Shown one piece after another: positions 22,456 through 34,851 of a stretch of 64,000 nt of DNA. Source of the stretch: Auanema rhodensis (Eukaryota; Nematoda; Chromadorea; Rhabditida; Rhabditidae); NCBI GenBank assembly GCA_964057225.1, contig OZ059895.1, positions 16,243,501 through 16,307,500 of the forward strand, read 5' to 3'. The notes below the pieces were generated by a model, which was given only the letters and a program-made list of their open reading frames with translations, was not told where the DNA came from and did no database searches. The position numbers and the translations under genes are program-made. Within the stretch, counting starts at the first letter, position 1; each line of letters starts with the position of its first letter.

Positions 22456-24458
22456 TTAGCACCGAACTTCCCATCGCAACAATGTGCGAGAATTTTCTTC
22501 CAATAAATCGACTAGCAGATGTGTATACAAAGGCAAAAATGACCTTTTGACTACCTGCAAAAGAAGAGAAGGTCATTAAAAAAAAATGGATTCAATTTTA
22601 CCTTATAATTCAAGCTATTTAAACCATCTCTTTGCCATCTTACAGCAGTTTTTGACATTAATTTATAACGACATCTAAACACACCATAGATTGAAAAATT
22701 GAAATGTTAAAGCTAGTAGAACTTACTTATTTACAGGATTGCTCCTTTCTTCCTTTTTATGTTTTATCATCTTATATTTAGCTATGGAAGCAGGGTAGCG
22801 CGTTATTTTTAATCCAGCTAGTTTAACTCTGGAAAAAAAGAGAAAAATTATATAGTAAACAGTATTAAGTTAAGGTTGATACTTAATGTTTATATAAAGA
22901 TATGAAAAATTTCATTAGTTTATATTTTGTGAAATGATTTGCAAAATTGTTTACTTCATATGAGAGAAATCGTCTTTCTAAATGTTGGGTCAACTAGAAC
23001 AGCACAAAGACATTGAGAAAGATAGAGGAGACATCTGTCGACAAAACGAGAATGCTAAAGCTGCTCTTAATCAAGAAATTTCGCGCTTTGTAAAGAACAA
23101 TTCTACCATTGAATAAGCCTAGCAATAACACGATTGTTTTCATAAGGGGACATAGAGAAAAGACTCTTCTTAGCTAATAAATTATTAACGGAAGTTGTCC
23201 TCGTCGCTTTGACATTTACAGAAAAAATTGCATAAAACTAACCTAGAAGACAAATCATCATCTTCACCACCCCATCCCCAGTAATCATTGGAGAAACCGT
23301 TAATCTGAATAAGCTGGTTAACGGTCAAGGCGCTAATTCCGCCAAAAATCGATCGATACGGCAGTCTGAAATGCATAACGTTAGGAAGCGATCGATGCTT
23401 GGCAACAGAAAAAAATAGCATAATGATATAGGGTTAAAAAGTGCCTAGGAAACATGAAAGGTGGGCAAAATAACATACTTGTATTTGAATTTATCTATAG
23501 CAACACTCATATGACGCGGTTGGACGGGGCATGTGTAAAGATTTCTATCGTCTTCCGGTAAGAGATCGACATCGTGAAATACGAAACATTCCCAGGGATA
23601 CATCTTCATTCCTTCTACAAAACCAACATTCATGAGCTGAAAAATGCAAAGTTAAAATTATTCAAAAAGCTAAACGTTGATTTACCTTTGCTCGGTTAAA
23701 TGTTTGATTAGCTATTTGCTCTACAACAATTATTGAATAATCTAGCTGCTGTTTAGTCAATAAAGAATGCATATTATGCAATAAAGTTCTTAAATGTTCA
23801 TCTCTATCTCGATATGGTACTACGATAGCAACCTATGAATAAAGAATTAGAAATATCTGGATATTGAAATGCTTACTCGATGGTTTGCAGTGCAATTGCT
23901 TGGCTGACTATGACCTCCAGCTTGAAGATGAGGATACAGCAATTGTAAAGCATCATGAGATGGTGCATCCTCCCATACTCTACATATGGTGATAAGCATA
24001 TATTTATCGATTTATAATACCGTATAGGTCCCACCAAATTTGGGGGTGTTGGAGGACAACTTTCTAGTGATGGATCTTGTCGATCCAGGTCCCACGTATG
24101 ATTAGACCATGGATCTTAAGATAGAATACTTAATTATGTTACATAAAGCTAACCAACCACTTGTTGTAGATATAGAATCGATGGTAGATGATTCTAGATT
24201 ATGGTCATTAAATACTATTGTAGATGGATGAGTTGCCGAATTTCTAAGTACTACTTCAAGAGGGTCTTCATATTCTTGAAAGTAAGAATCTGAAAAGAAT
24301 TCAACAAAATAGTAACAATTCTATTATTAGATAAACTTACTGATATCAAAACTCTCATAAATGGATGGATATTCGAATAATAGAAAATGTACAAAACCAC
24401 CAATCAAAAATGCTAATAGAAGTTTAACTTTCGAGGGAGGTGAAAATTTGGGACCCAT
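22456..24458 (-). CDS. bre-4: Beta-1,4-galactosyltransferase family protein (BRE-4-like)
   Basis: About nine exons join to roughly 370 residues. The start gives a type II membrane protein: a short basic cytosolic tail (MGPKFSPPSKVK), one membrane anchor (LLLAFLIGGFVHFLLF) and a stem with an N-glycosylation site (SNHTWD). The catalytic domain has the family landmarks: VAIVVPYRDRDEHLRTLLHN, FNRAKLMNVGFVEGMK, the metal-binding FHDVDLLPEDDRN with DVD, HMSVAIDKFKYKLPYRSIFGG, and the acceptor/lid region NDYWGWGGEDDDLSSR. The C-terminus ends WEVRC. In C. elegans BRE-4 transfers GalNAc to GlcNAc on arthroseries glycolipids, the receptors of a Bt crystal toxin; the substrate here is inferred from family only. 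One intron (about 22824-23244) is longer than the rest. Start choice is the ATG that gives the membrane anchor. Confidence 0.92.
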
Positions 24459-24840
24459 ACAAGGGATAGAGACTTCACCACATCAACAGCAATGTCTGAA
24501 ATAAACAACCAATACAAATTGAAAGATACAACATCAATCCTATGCAATTGAACAACTCGACTAGTTTTAAAGGCGGGTAGTGACCAACTATGTTTCAGCC
24601 CAACCAATTGGGCGGAGCTTCGCTGCAATATATGCGCAATAGTTTTAACAACTATGCCTCAGCTGCGCAAAGTAAACTTAATGCATGACAAATGTTTGAT
24701 TTTTCTGGTTTTGTTATGAAAAGGTTGATGTTCTATGTATAATTTTATAAGCATTAATTAGTATTCTGTTTTATTGTTAGAACTATAGGAATCTGTTTGG
24801 TTTTATGCGAAACTCATTTTAGTGTGTTAACGTCTTTCAT

Positions 24841-25912
24841 ATGCCGAAAAAATTCGCTAACGAAAACCCTAAGGTTACTGCCGCAAGGGATAGGAAAGAA
24901 ACGGCAAAAAAAGCAGAAACCGATAGGAAACAGAAGGTAGCCAATTTTACCTTGTGAGCTTGGCTGAAGTTAAACTTTGTAGGCTGCAGACGATGCTTAT
25001 TGGGAAGATAATGACAAACTAGCAAACAGAAAACTTCAACGAAAAGTAAGATTTGTGATATTTTTTTCGTTAAATACCCAAATTCCATAACTAGTTTTTG
25101 TCGAGATACCTACTTAACATAGATACGGCTAGTGAATCTTTGAATATCCAATCGATATATATGAATGCATTTATAATAAGAAACTGATCCTGAAAATTTG
25201 AATATTCTAAGCTTTAAACAAATTTTGCATCGTTTTTCATTAATATGAATTGAATTTTTTTATTATTTTCAAACTATCAGGATGACGAAGAGAAAAAAAA
25301 AGCAGATGCTATAAAAAGAAAAGAAGAGAACAGACGATTGGCTGATGAAGAAGCTAAATCTATTGTCGGGAAATCAACAGTTCAATCCACCAAAGTTACA
25401 AGGTATTAGATGTAATCATTTCGATTTGCTCAAAATATTTTTAAGAGCCGACATAGAGAAAAATCGTCAAGCAGCTCTTTTAGCTAAACTACAAGAGGAA
25501 AGACAAAAAAAAGAAGAAGCATCTAAGATTCAGGTAAATAACTAACCTTTTTGAATATGTATGGGTAAATTCTAGGTAGCGGATGCGAAATTAGAAGAGA
25601 ACTTGAATGCCATGTCATTAGAATTCAAATCTGCTAGAAATGTTGATGAAGCTTTAGAAGTGTTGGGATCACCTGATGATGGTGATCAACATCCAGAAAA
25701 ACGAATGAAAGCAGCATATTTGGTAAATTTATTTTACTAAAATACGATAAATGATAATCATTGTTTAGGCTTTTGAGGAAGTTCGTTTACCAGAATTAAA
25801 GAAGGAACATCCAACTTTCCGCCTTTCACAATTGAAGCAATTGCTTAAGAAGGAGTGGCAAAAGTCTCCTGAAAACCCTTTAAATGCTCGTTTGCTAGCT
25901 ATGTCTAAATAA
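24841..25912 (+). CDS. ccdc-124-like: CCDC124-like coiled-coil protein (ribosome-associated)
   Basis: Five or six exons join from ATG 24841 to TAA 25912, about 215 residues. The N-terminus MPKKFANENPKVTAARDRKE, the block DAYWEDNDKLANRKLQRK, the central Lys/Glu-rich coiled coil, and the C-terminal block HPEKRMKAAYLAFEEVRLPELKKEHPTFRLSQLKQLLKKEWQKSPENPLN are collinear with human CCDC124 and yeast Lso2. These proteins bind the intersubunit space of idle 80S ribosomes and help recovery from dormancy. No membrane or signal segment is present. A TTTTAG acceptor about 27 nt before the ATG could receive a spliced leader. The gene may head a two-gene unit with the UBL7-like gene 201 nt downstream. Confidence 0.9.
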
Positions 25913-26113
25913 GGAATTTCTTCTCCAAAGCTAATTGATTACGGTTCTTGCGGTTATAGTCTCTACCTGTTTTTTTTCTGAATATGTTGTCCTCTTCATA
26001 AACTTTTTTTTACATTTTTCCAGGGAGAAAAATAGGTTTTTACCATAGTTAATTTTACCTTTATTCTTGACTTTGTTTTTGATTTTTGAATTTTTAACTT
26101 CCTTTATTCAGCT

Positions 26114-27415
26114 ATGGTTTACGTGTTTTGCCTAGACAAACGTTTTGAATATGGTCTTGATGTGGTACAAACTATGAATGCTCGTGAACTTGTGAAGCTT
26201 GTATCACCACCTGAGTTTCTCAAGCAAGCAGGTAAATAGTGCAATTTCAGATCATTATAATTTGTTTATTGAAGAACTGACTTATAAAGGAACGTGTGTA
26301 TGTCCAATTATGAAATTGAAAGATTTACCATTTAAAGACTCATCTTGTTTTAGAGTAATTATCAAAGATAAATCATCTGAGGTTTGAGTTTTGATTTTTT
26401 GAAAAGGGAAGTCTATTTCTTTCTTATAGCCTTCTACTGAAATCCCACCATCAGAAAGGCAAGAAGTGAATAGGCTTCTGCAGTTTTTAATAAGCGGATT
26501 CCCTCGTATTACGGTTTGTAAACCCGCAGTTATTGATTTGCAGAACAAATGTCTAATTATAGGTTGAAGCTGCCTTCCAAAAAGTTATAATGGAAGATAA
26601 TTTTTTCTTTGAAGTTGCAAAAGATCATCCGTTTATCAAACGGAGACCCGATCTTGCCGCACTCTTCGCTGATCCTGAATTCTTCCGCTTAGTTCTTCAT
26701 AAAAGTCTTGGTGTGAGTTTTAATAGTATGTTTTGCAGCTTATAATACTTGTATTTTTAAGTCTTTTGAAGAGAATTATGCAACATTTAGTTTATTACGA
26801 TCACTTATAATCAAAGTTACTACTGAATTGGTTTGTTTATTTGCATTGCAGCTTATCGTCATTTTTCTTTTTAGGAAAATGATAGTACGGCAAATCCGCT
26901 TCCTGGAGGACCTATAGATCTTAGAGCTATGAATGCTTCAGCTGATCAACAAGAAGAAGGTAATGCTCGACCTCGTCGAGGTCCTGACGTAATTACACGT
27001 GAAATGCTTTCCCAGGTAGGGATGTTGATAGAAACTGTAAACCTCTTATTTGTAAAGGCTATAAACTTTGCAATGGACAGCATAAATGGTGATGATTACT
27101 ATCAAGGACCGGAAGCTGCTACAGCTGCTGCGGCCGCTTTTAACTTACCGCCGCCTGTTCCAACTAGGCAACCTCTTCCACGTTCTGGACTTCCTCAATC
27201 TCAACCAATCATCCCATCAGTACCACCTTAGTTTCGTCTAACACAATAATACCATCTAATACTTACATTTAAGTGAATTATATGCTGCACAATTAGCTCG
27301 AATGGCTGAATTTGGTTTCAATGACGTGGAAGAGAACATTCAAGCACTATTAGTTAGTGAAGGAAACCTTGATCTTGCTCTGGAAGTTCTCATCACTATG
27401 AGGGAAGAGGAATGA
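26114..27415 (+). CDS. UBL7-like ubiquitin-like/UBA protein
   Basis: Exons from ATG 26114 (two nucleotides after TTATTCAG) join to a protein of about 300 residues. The first ~95 residues are a divergent ubiquitin-like domain (VYVFCLDKRFEYGLD through KDSSCFRVIIKD). A helical block RITVEAAFQKVIMEDNFFFEV and LAALFADPEFFRLVLHKS parallels the UBL7 region before its linker. Splicing out 42 nt (27016-27057) gives ITREMLSQAINFAMDSI, which aligns with UBL7. An Ala/Pro-rich linker (PPPVPTRQPLPRSG) leads to a C-terminal UBA domain (YAAQLARMAEFGFNDVEENIQALLVSEGNLDLALEVL) ending MREEE. The last intron (27232 to about 27274) is required, since the frame otherwise stops at TAG. UBL-plus-UBA proteins shuttle ubiquitylated cargo to the proteasome; specific function is not known to me. 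Confidence 0.78.
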
Positions 27416-27577
27416 AAACTCAAAAAAATTTTCTGTTCATTAAAATGAACTTTTTTCATTGATATCTATGTTTATGTGAATACAACTCAAATTTGTTAAC
27501 AATATTTATTTCATAAACGTCTTTAATACTTTTCCCGTTGGCGACAATTTCTAGCCAGCCTGACGCGTTTTGATATT

Positions 27578-29932
27578 TTACTTTGGAATGTTATCCAAAT
27601 TTGCTTCTGTCTTCCAATGATAGTAGGGAGCTCCAGGAGAAAAACATGTGTTGTCTCGAAGAACCTATACAAAGTTAATCAAGTTGAACAAGCTTGAAGG
27701 AAATAGTTTTAGCTTACTTGTCCTTGCTCAGCCCAGTACATGATGTAGAAGTTGCACATCTCATCTTCTCCTGTTGCACCCATAGTAATAACTCGATCTT
27801 CATCATTTTTCAATATGCACCTAATATTTGAAAATGAAAAAGTATGAATGAAGGTTGTGTCAAACCTTGAAGCAAGCATATCACCGCGAGTGATTGTGAG
27901 GGATTCGTTCTTAACCGGTACAAACATCTGAGGAAGTTGAGGATCGCGACGTCCAATCATGAACCACTCATTTTCATCATTCAAGTTCTGCAGAGAAGCA
28001 GGAAAAGTATCATTAAGCTCCTTATTGCAATGAACATACCTCACGAACAACCCATCCACCAACATCAGTACCATGTCTGTGAGTGTGTGTACGATAAGCG
28101 AATGGATGAAGAACGACATTTTCTTCAATGACGCAGGCAGTCTCGAAGCTTTCTAGAATTCAATTCATATAGTTTCACATCTTCTGCATAATAGAAGTCT
28201 ATTACCAACGGATCGAGGTGCAATTGCTCCTCCGGTAACTAAGAGCATGGTAGCTGCTGATTTAGGTTGTGGCTGTTCAGTATGAGTCAAACTAACTCCA
28301 GAAAAATCAGGTTCTTGACTGGCATGCATGTAATGAACCTAAAATTGATAATTCAGATGTCTGTGAATAAGTTTTCTCAAAAGGTAAATCAGCATATTCG
28401 AGATGATTTTAAGATTTACCTGCATTACAAGGTAGTTAATTCCTGATTCTCCTCCAACATGGAAGGCAACATCTGAAAGATATTTGAGTAAGCATGGGAA
28501 TGTTTATATATAGTAATAACCTTTAGGAAGAGTAAGTTCTGGTGCATCTTTAGCCCAAGCATAAAGAATGGATGGCTTGCTACGGCAGGTTGGTGCTCGG
28601 CTCAAGTATCCACGGTTATTTGACATTTCACCACAATCCCTGATAATTTGATCAGCTTAACATTATACATAAAAACTGAAATAAATTACCAGATTGGCTC
28701 ATCGCTTCCTGGTTCTTCACATCCGAAAAGGAGGATGTGATGTGCATTATGCTTCTCTGTTAGTGCTTTGAAACCAGCTGAAAATAACAAGTCAATGTAT
28801 CAGAATATTAAGTTGAAAAATTTATTTTTTCTCAAACACGAAAGAGTATCAGAATGTTTTGCAGCATGTGAGTTTAATGACTGGTTCATGTTATTTTGTA
28901 TCTGATACATGAAATATAATAAATAGCTGCATAATAACTTTCAAATTTTTTTTGAAAAACGCGCCAAAAAAATTGCACGTGAAGCTTTCACGTGAAATTA
29001 TGTGCTCATGGCTCATTTCTATGAGTAATTCTCGCACATCTGGTTGCTTTCTTAATTGATTTTCAAAATAAGTCAGTAATATATCTCGTTTCAAGCTTCA
29101 CGATCAAAAGTTTGACTGCTTCCATCTAAGGATTATATTATGGAAACTTGAGAAACTTAAATCCAATTAAATCTTACTATATTTAGCCTGAGGTTATTAT
29201 AAAAGTTAAATAGTAATATTATAATATTTCAAATAAAGTTATAACAATTTCTTAAAACTTACTGATAAAATGATCATAATCATCAATTACACGTGAAGTA
29301 CAAACATAAGAGTCAGTCTAAAATATATATTTAATTATATAAACATGTAAATAGAAAATATATATAATACATAAGCATCTTTATAACTTAACAACTTATT
29401 TTTCTATGAAATAAACAGAAATCGAAGTTGTATCTGAGTTAATAAGTATATGTTTTTATCATTTGTATTTACTTATATTGCCAATACATATACATACAAC
29501 AAATATTCCAAACAGCAACAAACTTTTTGCATCAGCAAATACTGATATGAAACACAAATCGCAACACATACATGGCTCATGGCATTTTTTTTGGAGAAAA
29601 AAAGTAACAATTTGATGTGTTTTAGAGATAAAAGGTTTCAGTTTTCATCTCATTTCACAAAGTTCAACCGAATCAATTCAAAACAAGATATGAGAACAAC
29701 AAATTAAACTCGCCGCTCCCATGAAGTAACACGGTATTAGATCAGTTTTAATTATAAACATGAATTTGTCATCATTAAGCAGCTATGAGAAGCTTGACAG
29801 ACATGTACTACGATAGCAACATGATAATGAACTTACATCTGGCACAACACCATTCATACGAACTGTTGTCTCTTCAGCCTGAGCAACCAGAGCGACAACG
29901 GTAGCTGCTAAGCATGATAGCAGTCCACGCAT
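27578..29932 (-). CDS. pghm-1: Peptidylglycine alpha-hydroxylating monooxygenase (PHM)
   Basis: The start (ATG 29932, after CTTTCAG) encodes a signal peptide (MRGLLSCLAATVVALVAQA). Following exons give DSYVCTSRVID, the first copper-site HNAHHILLFGCEEPG, GGESGINYLVMQVHYM, GAIAPR, HPFAYRTHTHRHGTDVGGWVV with the second copper HxH, NENEWFMIGRRDPQLPQMFVP-type core, and the methionine ligand block TMGATGEDEMCNFYIMYW. The C-terminus ends YYHWKTEANLDNIPK. This is a secreted or granule-lumen mono-functional PHM: no peptidyl-hydroxyglycine lyase domain or membrane tail follows. The enzyme hydroxylates C-terminal glycines, the first step in neuropeptide amidation, with copper, ascorbate and oxygen. All five His ligands expected for the two copper sites and the Met can be placed. 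Length, about 330-350 residues, fits nematode PHM. Intron 1 and intron 2 are about 500 nt each, the others about 45-60 nt. Confidence 0.93.
28958..29036. repeat. CACGTGAA double-motif element (variant of dispersed repeat)
   Basis: In PHM intron 2, GCGCCAAA is followed by two ACGTGAA copies (28977-28983 and 28990-28996). This resembles the right half of the dispersed element described in the findings, but the AACCGCTC end is missing. Confidence 0.4.
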
Positions 29933-32900
29933 CGTTTTTTTACTGACTGAAAGTAGAAGTCTGAGTGATGAACGATAAAAGCTGTAGTTGAAACGAGGAG
30001 CACTCAGGAAAAGGGCGGAGCATCGAAAGAATCAATATGAGGCCGCGAGCGACGAGGAAAAGCTATGGCACCCCCTCCCCTAGAAGGCAAAACGACGTAA
30101 ACGACATCGATGACGACAGACAGCTAGACATCATACTATTGCAATTAGAAACAAAAGAGAAGTAGAGAAAACTAATGAGAGAAAGAGAGAGAGAGAGAGA
30201 GTAGAAGAAAGAGAGTGTTGAACTGAGATCGGTGCTGAAACATACAGAGCTGTTGCCGGCAGCTCATCGAAGCCAAGGTTCAATAATGTCTAATAGAATG
30301 TAGACCTTTTTTTTTGAAAATACCAATCAAAGCAATGCTTGATGTCAGAGTAATAAAGCGAAATCCATCCAAGAATAAACAGTTGAAGAGATTCTAATTT
30401 GCTTTTCTTGTTTTTTTTTCTCAGGATTTTCTCAGATAAATTGGCAAATAATTCCTCTATCTCATATAAAATATTCAAAATCTCAGTGGTTAACTTGTAT
30501 TGAAGCTTAATGAAATATGCAGCTGGTTATTCTTATATATTTTCTGTTCCAACTAGGTCTGTGTTTCATGTGACAAACACAACACATTCACACAATTTGT
30601 TAAGAGAGAGAGAGAGAGAGAGATAGAGAGAGAGAGGGAGAGAGGGAAACTTGAACTTTTTCAAAAAAGACATTCATTGAATAGAAATTTCACACCAAAC
30701 GAGCTTTAAAGAAAAAAAAGTTTTGGAGCTCTGAGCAATGCAGATGACTCTTGGAACAAAGATTATCACAAAGAATATGAATTGCGTGTACCATGAATCT
30801 GGCGCATCTCATTGGTTTTTCATTAGCCAAATGGAATTCATTTTATAAAATAGTTTTTTTTCTTTTTTCTCTTCAATATGTGAAATAATTCACAAGATGT
30901 GTTTGTGGAATAATGAAATATTGGATTGAATTGCAGAATTTTATTATTTCTCGAAGATATTGCGTCAATTGCAACTGAGATTTTGGGTGTGTGTGTGTGT
31001 GTGTCACGAAAGAGAATTCGTCTATATGAAATAGGTGTAAACTTTTTCATTTTTTTTAGAAGAAAAAGCACATAGTTAATATAGTTTTATGATAAAAACT
31101 ATGCGTATATATATATCGGTAAAAATATATAATTGACATATATGTTGTGAAGAATGAGATTAGCATGGCTTAAAAGCAGTTTTTTGTGTTTTTTTTTCAA
31201 ATTTCAGTTCCCAGCTAATCCACAACTCAACATGTTGTGTAGTGTGAAAACGAAGCAACTGCATAAACGGAAATACATATAACAAGAATATATTGTAGTA
31301 GTCAGGTTGTAAACATCTAATGAAGCTGTTTGCAAACATGAAAACAATGCTTGAAGGACATGACATAGGTAATGCTTCATCTAGCAATGTGTCAAGATAC
31401 ATACACGGAAGCCTTCAAATGTTACACCTTTTTTATGCTTTTCGTATAAAGAAGCCTTTGCTCTTGAAGTTGTGGGTCAAAGTTTCAACATTCAGCAGAA
31501 AATATATGTGATCATTCAACTACAATATGAAGTTATTTGTTCAATTTTCTTCCTTCTTATTATACACATTCTTCATGTTCAACAAGTCCATTTTAATGAA
31601 ATAACCAAGTTTTTGAGCAAAATTCATGGTTCAGTTTCAGTTTGATCATTGTTCGGCTGTCATATCTTCATGTGCAGCTTCTATTAAAATATAATTGTAT
31701 GTTCTTTGAACTCTTTTGGATAGATCCAAATCGTTTTACAATTAATTTTCTTTATTATTCATTTTAATCATTAAGTTCTTTTTTTAATTTTGATTATACA
31801 AACATAAGAGAAAGAAAAAAAAGAATTTGTTATAATTACTAAATCGATTTGGCTTTTCCTTCATTATTCCCTGATGTACGGTAATGACATGATATGAATC
31901 AGATTGTTTCAGATATTGCTTGTAAACTTTTCGAGAAATGACTTTATTACCTTTTTGGTAAAAACGAAAATTAAAAAAGCATATAAATAGTCTTAAAAAG
32001 AATAAAAAAAGCTTTTATTCAAAGATTTCAAATGAATTCAATATTCTTATTTGAGATTTAAAAAAAAGGAAATATTTCTTATATTTACTTTTCTTTTCAT
32101 ATAATAAATAATATTCAAATATTAATGTTTATGTTTCATTATATAAAAGTTCATTTAAAGTTTGTTTTACTATATCATATACTTTAGCTTTTTTCATTGT
32201 TGTTAATTTACATATTCAAACTACTTTCATGCTTATGTCGTCGTCGTCGTCGTCGTCGTCGTGGTCGTCATCAACAACAATCATTCATTCACGTAAATTT
32301 CACGTAAAATCTCATATTCATTTCTAACAATAATGCAGTGATGATCGGTTGTTTATAGTTTATATTTTGTTTTAATGATTATTTATAATTTGAATATTTA
32401 ATTATAATTAACAATACAAAGCACATTACCATATATCATCGTACTTTGCTATACTATGAATTTTATATATTTTTTTTAAATGTCAAACATTTTTTTAGTT
32501 AATTATATTATTTTTTGTATTATTTTCTTTGTTGAAATTAAAATAATTATCAAAATATATTATATTGTTATAGTTTGTAGAAATGTATTGTCATAAACAC
32601 ACACACACACACACATACACTTATCTATACTATACTATACTTATATAGTATATAGATTATAATATATTAATAAATCGTTTTGATATTACTATATGTCTGT
32701 TATACTTCTTGAAAACTGAACTATATGATGTCAAACCTACTAATATTATTATAATTAATTGATATGATATAGTTAAGTTTAACTATTTGATGTAAAAGAT
32801 GCTAACATTTGCAGCAGCAGCAACAGCCAAGTTCATATATATATACTATACACATATAATACATACAACACTATCTACTTCATATTCTCAAACCGATATA

Positions 32901-33225
32901 CATGTATAGATATGTTCGTGTATAGGTATTGTTTTCTGTTTTTTTTTCTCTCTCTTCTTCTTTTTGAATTAAATTAAATTTTTTGAACTGTTTCAAAGAA
33001 AAGTTGCAATTAATCTACGGTTTATCTGAAAATTGGCTGTAATTGTTTAGAATTCCCATGGGGAATTTTTGATATTGTTTGATATCTTCTACTAGATCAA
33101 CTAACTCAGCATAATGGCACTGTTATCATTTAGCTTTATGGTGCGTTGTTGACAAACTCTGTTTGTGAATTGGATACGTGCTGCGTTATTGGCTAGTCTC
33201 GACTCATCTTCAGCTTGAGCCAGAC
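29933..33225. other. Repeat-rich intergenic region, no gene recognised
   Basis: About 3.3 kb of AT-rich sequence. It contains GA microsatellites (about 30181-30202 and 30604-30643), a GT run (about 30988-31003), a GTC trinucleotide run (about 32236-32262), an AC run (about 32598-32616), and a weak pair of ACGTAAA motifs near 32288-32307. The PHM promoter lies at the left end. No splice-supported exon is visible on either strand. Confidence 0.55.
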
Positions 33226-34851
33226 ATGGAACGTCTGATTCGACATGGAAATATCATTAATGATCCATTATATAACTGCAGGTTAGTCTCAGTCAGTTGT
33301 TTTGTCTGATTTTAGTCTCGCTTTCTCTCTCAATCTCCCTCTCACTCTATATAATTCTATATTTAACAGTGCTCGCACACCAGAAATGATTAACAAATGG
33401 TATACAGAGCCAGCTCCAGTACATGGTATTATCTGTTTTACAATGGGTATTATCAATCAAGTAAGTTGAATATATACATAAAGTATACCGTATTCTCAAC
33501 GTCTAATTCACAGATACTTTATCTTCTTTGTGTAAAAGTGATGTTAGAGCCGACTAACATCGTATATACAGCATATAAGATCATGGTTGTTATAGCTATA
33601 TGTGATATGATTGGTGTAGTTTGTAATTGCTGGGTATTTGGTATTGATTTGATGTTGAATAAGCTTAATAAGTTGGAAAAAATGTTTTAAGGCGTTATGT
33701 TCTATTATGGTGTATCCTTCTGTGATGCTCCTAATATTATCTATACAACTGGATCTATTGGTACAGGTAAGCTAACATCTTCTAGCTTTACCATCATTTC
33801 TCTGTATTTCACAACAGCTTCATGATGAAACTTATAAACATATTAGTTATTCAATTCATGTTACAGGTGCTTGGACAACAGGCTCTCTCTCAAATTCACT
33901 TCTAATAATTAATCGTTTGGTGGAACTTCGATCATCTCAGTATTTTCTTTATTGTTTTTTTGCTCAAATTTTCAAGGAAAAACTATTTCAGAAATAAAGT
34001 TTTAATGAATATATTCAATGGAAAATATACATTTGTACCTATAACACTCACAATTATAGCTGGTATATATTACTTAATTCATGAGCCATCCTTGATACTT
34101 AATCCAAAGAGTGGTCTAGCTTATTGGGATCCGCAAATCTTTAAAAATGCTTCATCTTTGGTAAACTTCATGCATTGAGCTTGATATGTGCTAATCAGCC
34201 TGATGTTCAGTATGCTGGTCCAGTGATCGTCTTCGTTGATACGATAGTTGTATCATTTAATTTGATATTAAGCGTCATTCTCTGTTTTAACATTTCGAAG
34301 CATTTGAGCGAAAACTTTGGCTCAATCATAGACCAACGTCGTCAGAGCGCTGTATGATTCAGATGATACCGTCATGCAATTGCATCATCAATATCATTTT
34401 TTCAGCTTTTCTTCCAATGCTTAGCTTTAGTTTCTCTATGTAATGTAGGATCAATGCTCTATCTTTCAACGTTTTTCTTCGAATGTCCGCCGCTTTACAA
34501 GAAAATTGCGGGATTTCTTTATCAGCTGTATACAAGTAAATTATTATTTTTAAATATATTTCTATTAAATATATTAATTTATAAGAAATACAAAGTCTAA
34601 TTTTCAACTATTTATAGGTATACCGCCATACATATTTCTATTTCTAAATCGTACTATCAGAAATGGAATTTTAAAACTATTCATGAAATATAAATCAGAA
34701 ATAAATTTCTCAACAAGTATATTATTAATAATTTAGTTAGATGTAGTTAGTTATATATTTAGGTTTTAAATCTTCAACGTTATCTAAAGAAAATCCTATT
34801 TCTTCGATTTTCTCGTCGTCGATTATATCTAATCGAATTGGTACGACTTAA
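33226..34851 (+). CDS. Serpentine chemoreceptor, SRT-like family (7TM GPCR)
   Basis: Exons from ATG 33226 join in frame to about 350 residues. The N-terminus MERLIRHGNIINDPLYNCS, a Trp-containing ectodomain and GIICFTMGIINQILYLLCVKVM (TM1) match the SRT pattern. TM2 begins TAYKIMVVIAICDMIGVV. Skipping a 50 nt intron gives NCWVFGVMFYYGVSFCDAPNIIYTTGSIGTGAWTTGSLSNSLLIINRLVELR, with the SRT FC-x2-P and LxxNR-type motifs. TM5-7 follow (FVPITLTIIAGIYYLI; VIVFVDTIVVSFNLILSVILCF; LFFQCLALVSLCNVGSMLYLS; IPPYIFLFLNRTIRNG). A final exon after donor GTATAT near 34712 adds a Ser/Thr-rich tail ending SNRIGTT (stop 34849-34851); without that splice the frame stops at 34736. The receptor probably acts in chemosensory cilia. 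Ligand unknown. It stands alone here, not in a receptor cluster. Confidence 0.83.

Noticed and set aside
26929-27231. Uninterrupted frame through 27016-27057 of the UBL7-like gene
   Set aside because: The 42 nt insert has GT...AG ends, and removing it restores SQAINFAMDSI, which fits UBL7 better than the unspliced reading.
32988-32995. CTGTTTCA, the piRNA (21U-RNA) upstream motif
   Set aside because: Only one exact copy was noticed in an AT-rich intergenic stretch; about two per window are expected by chance.
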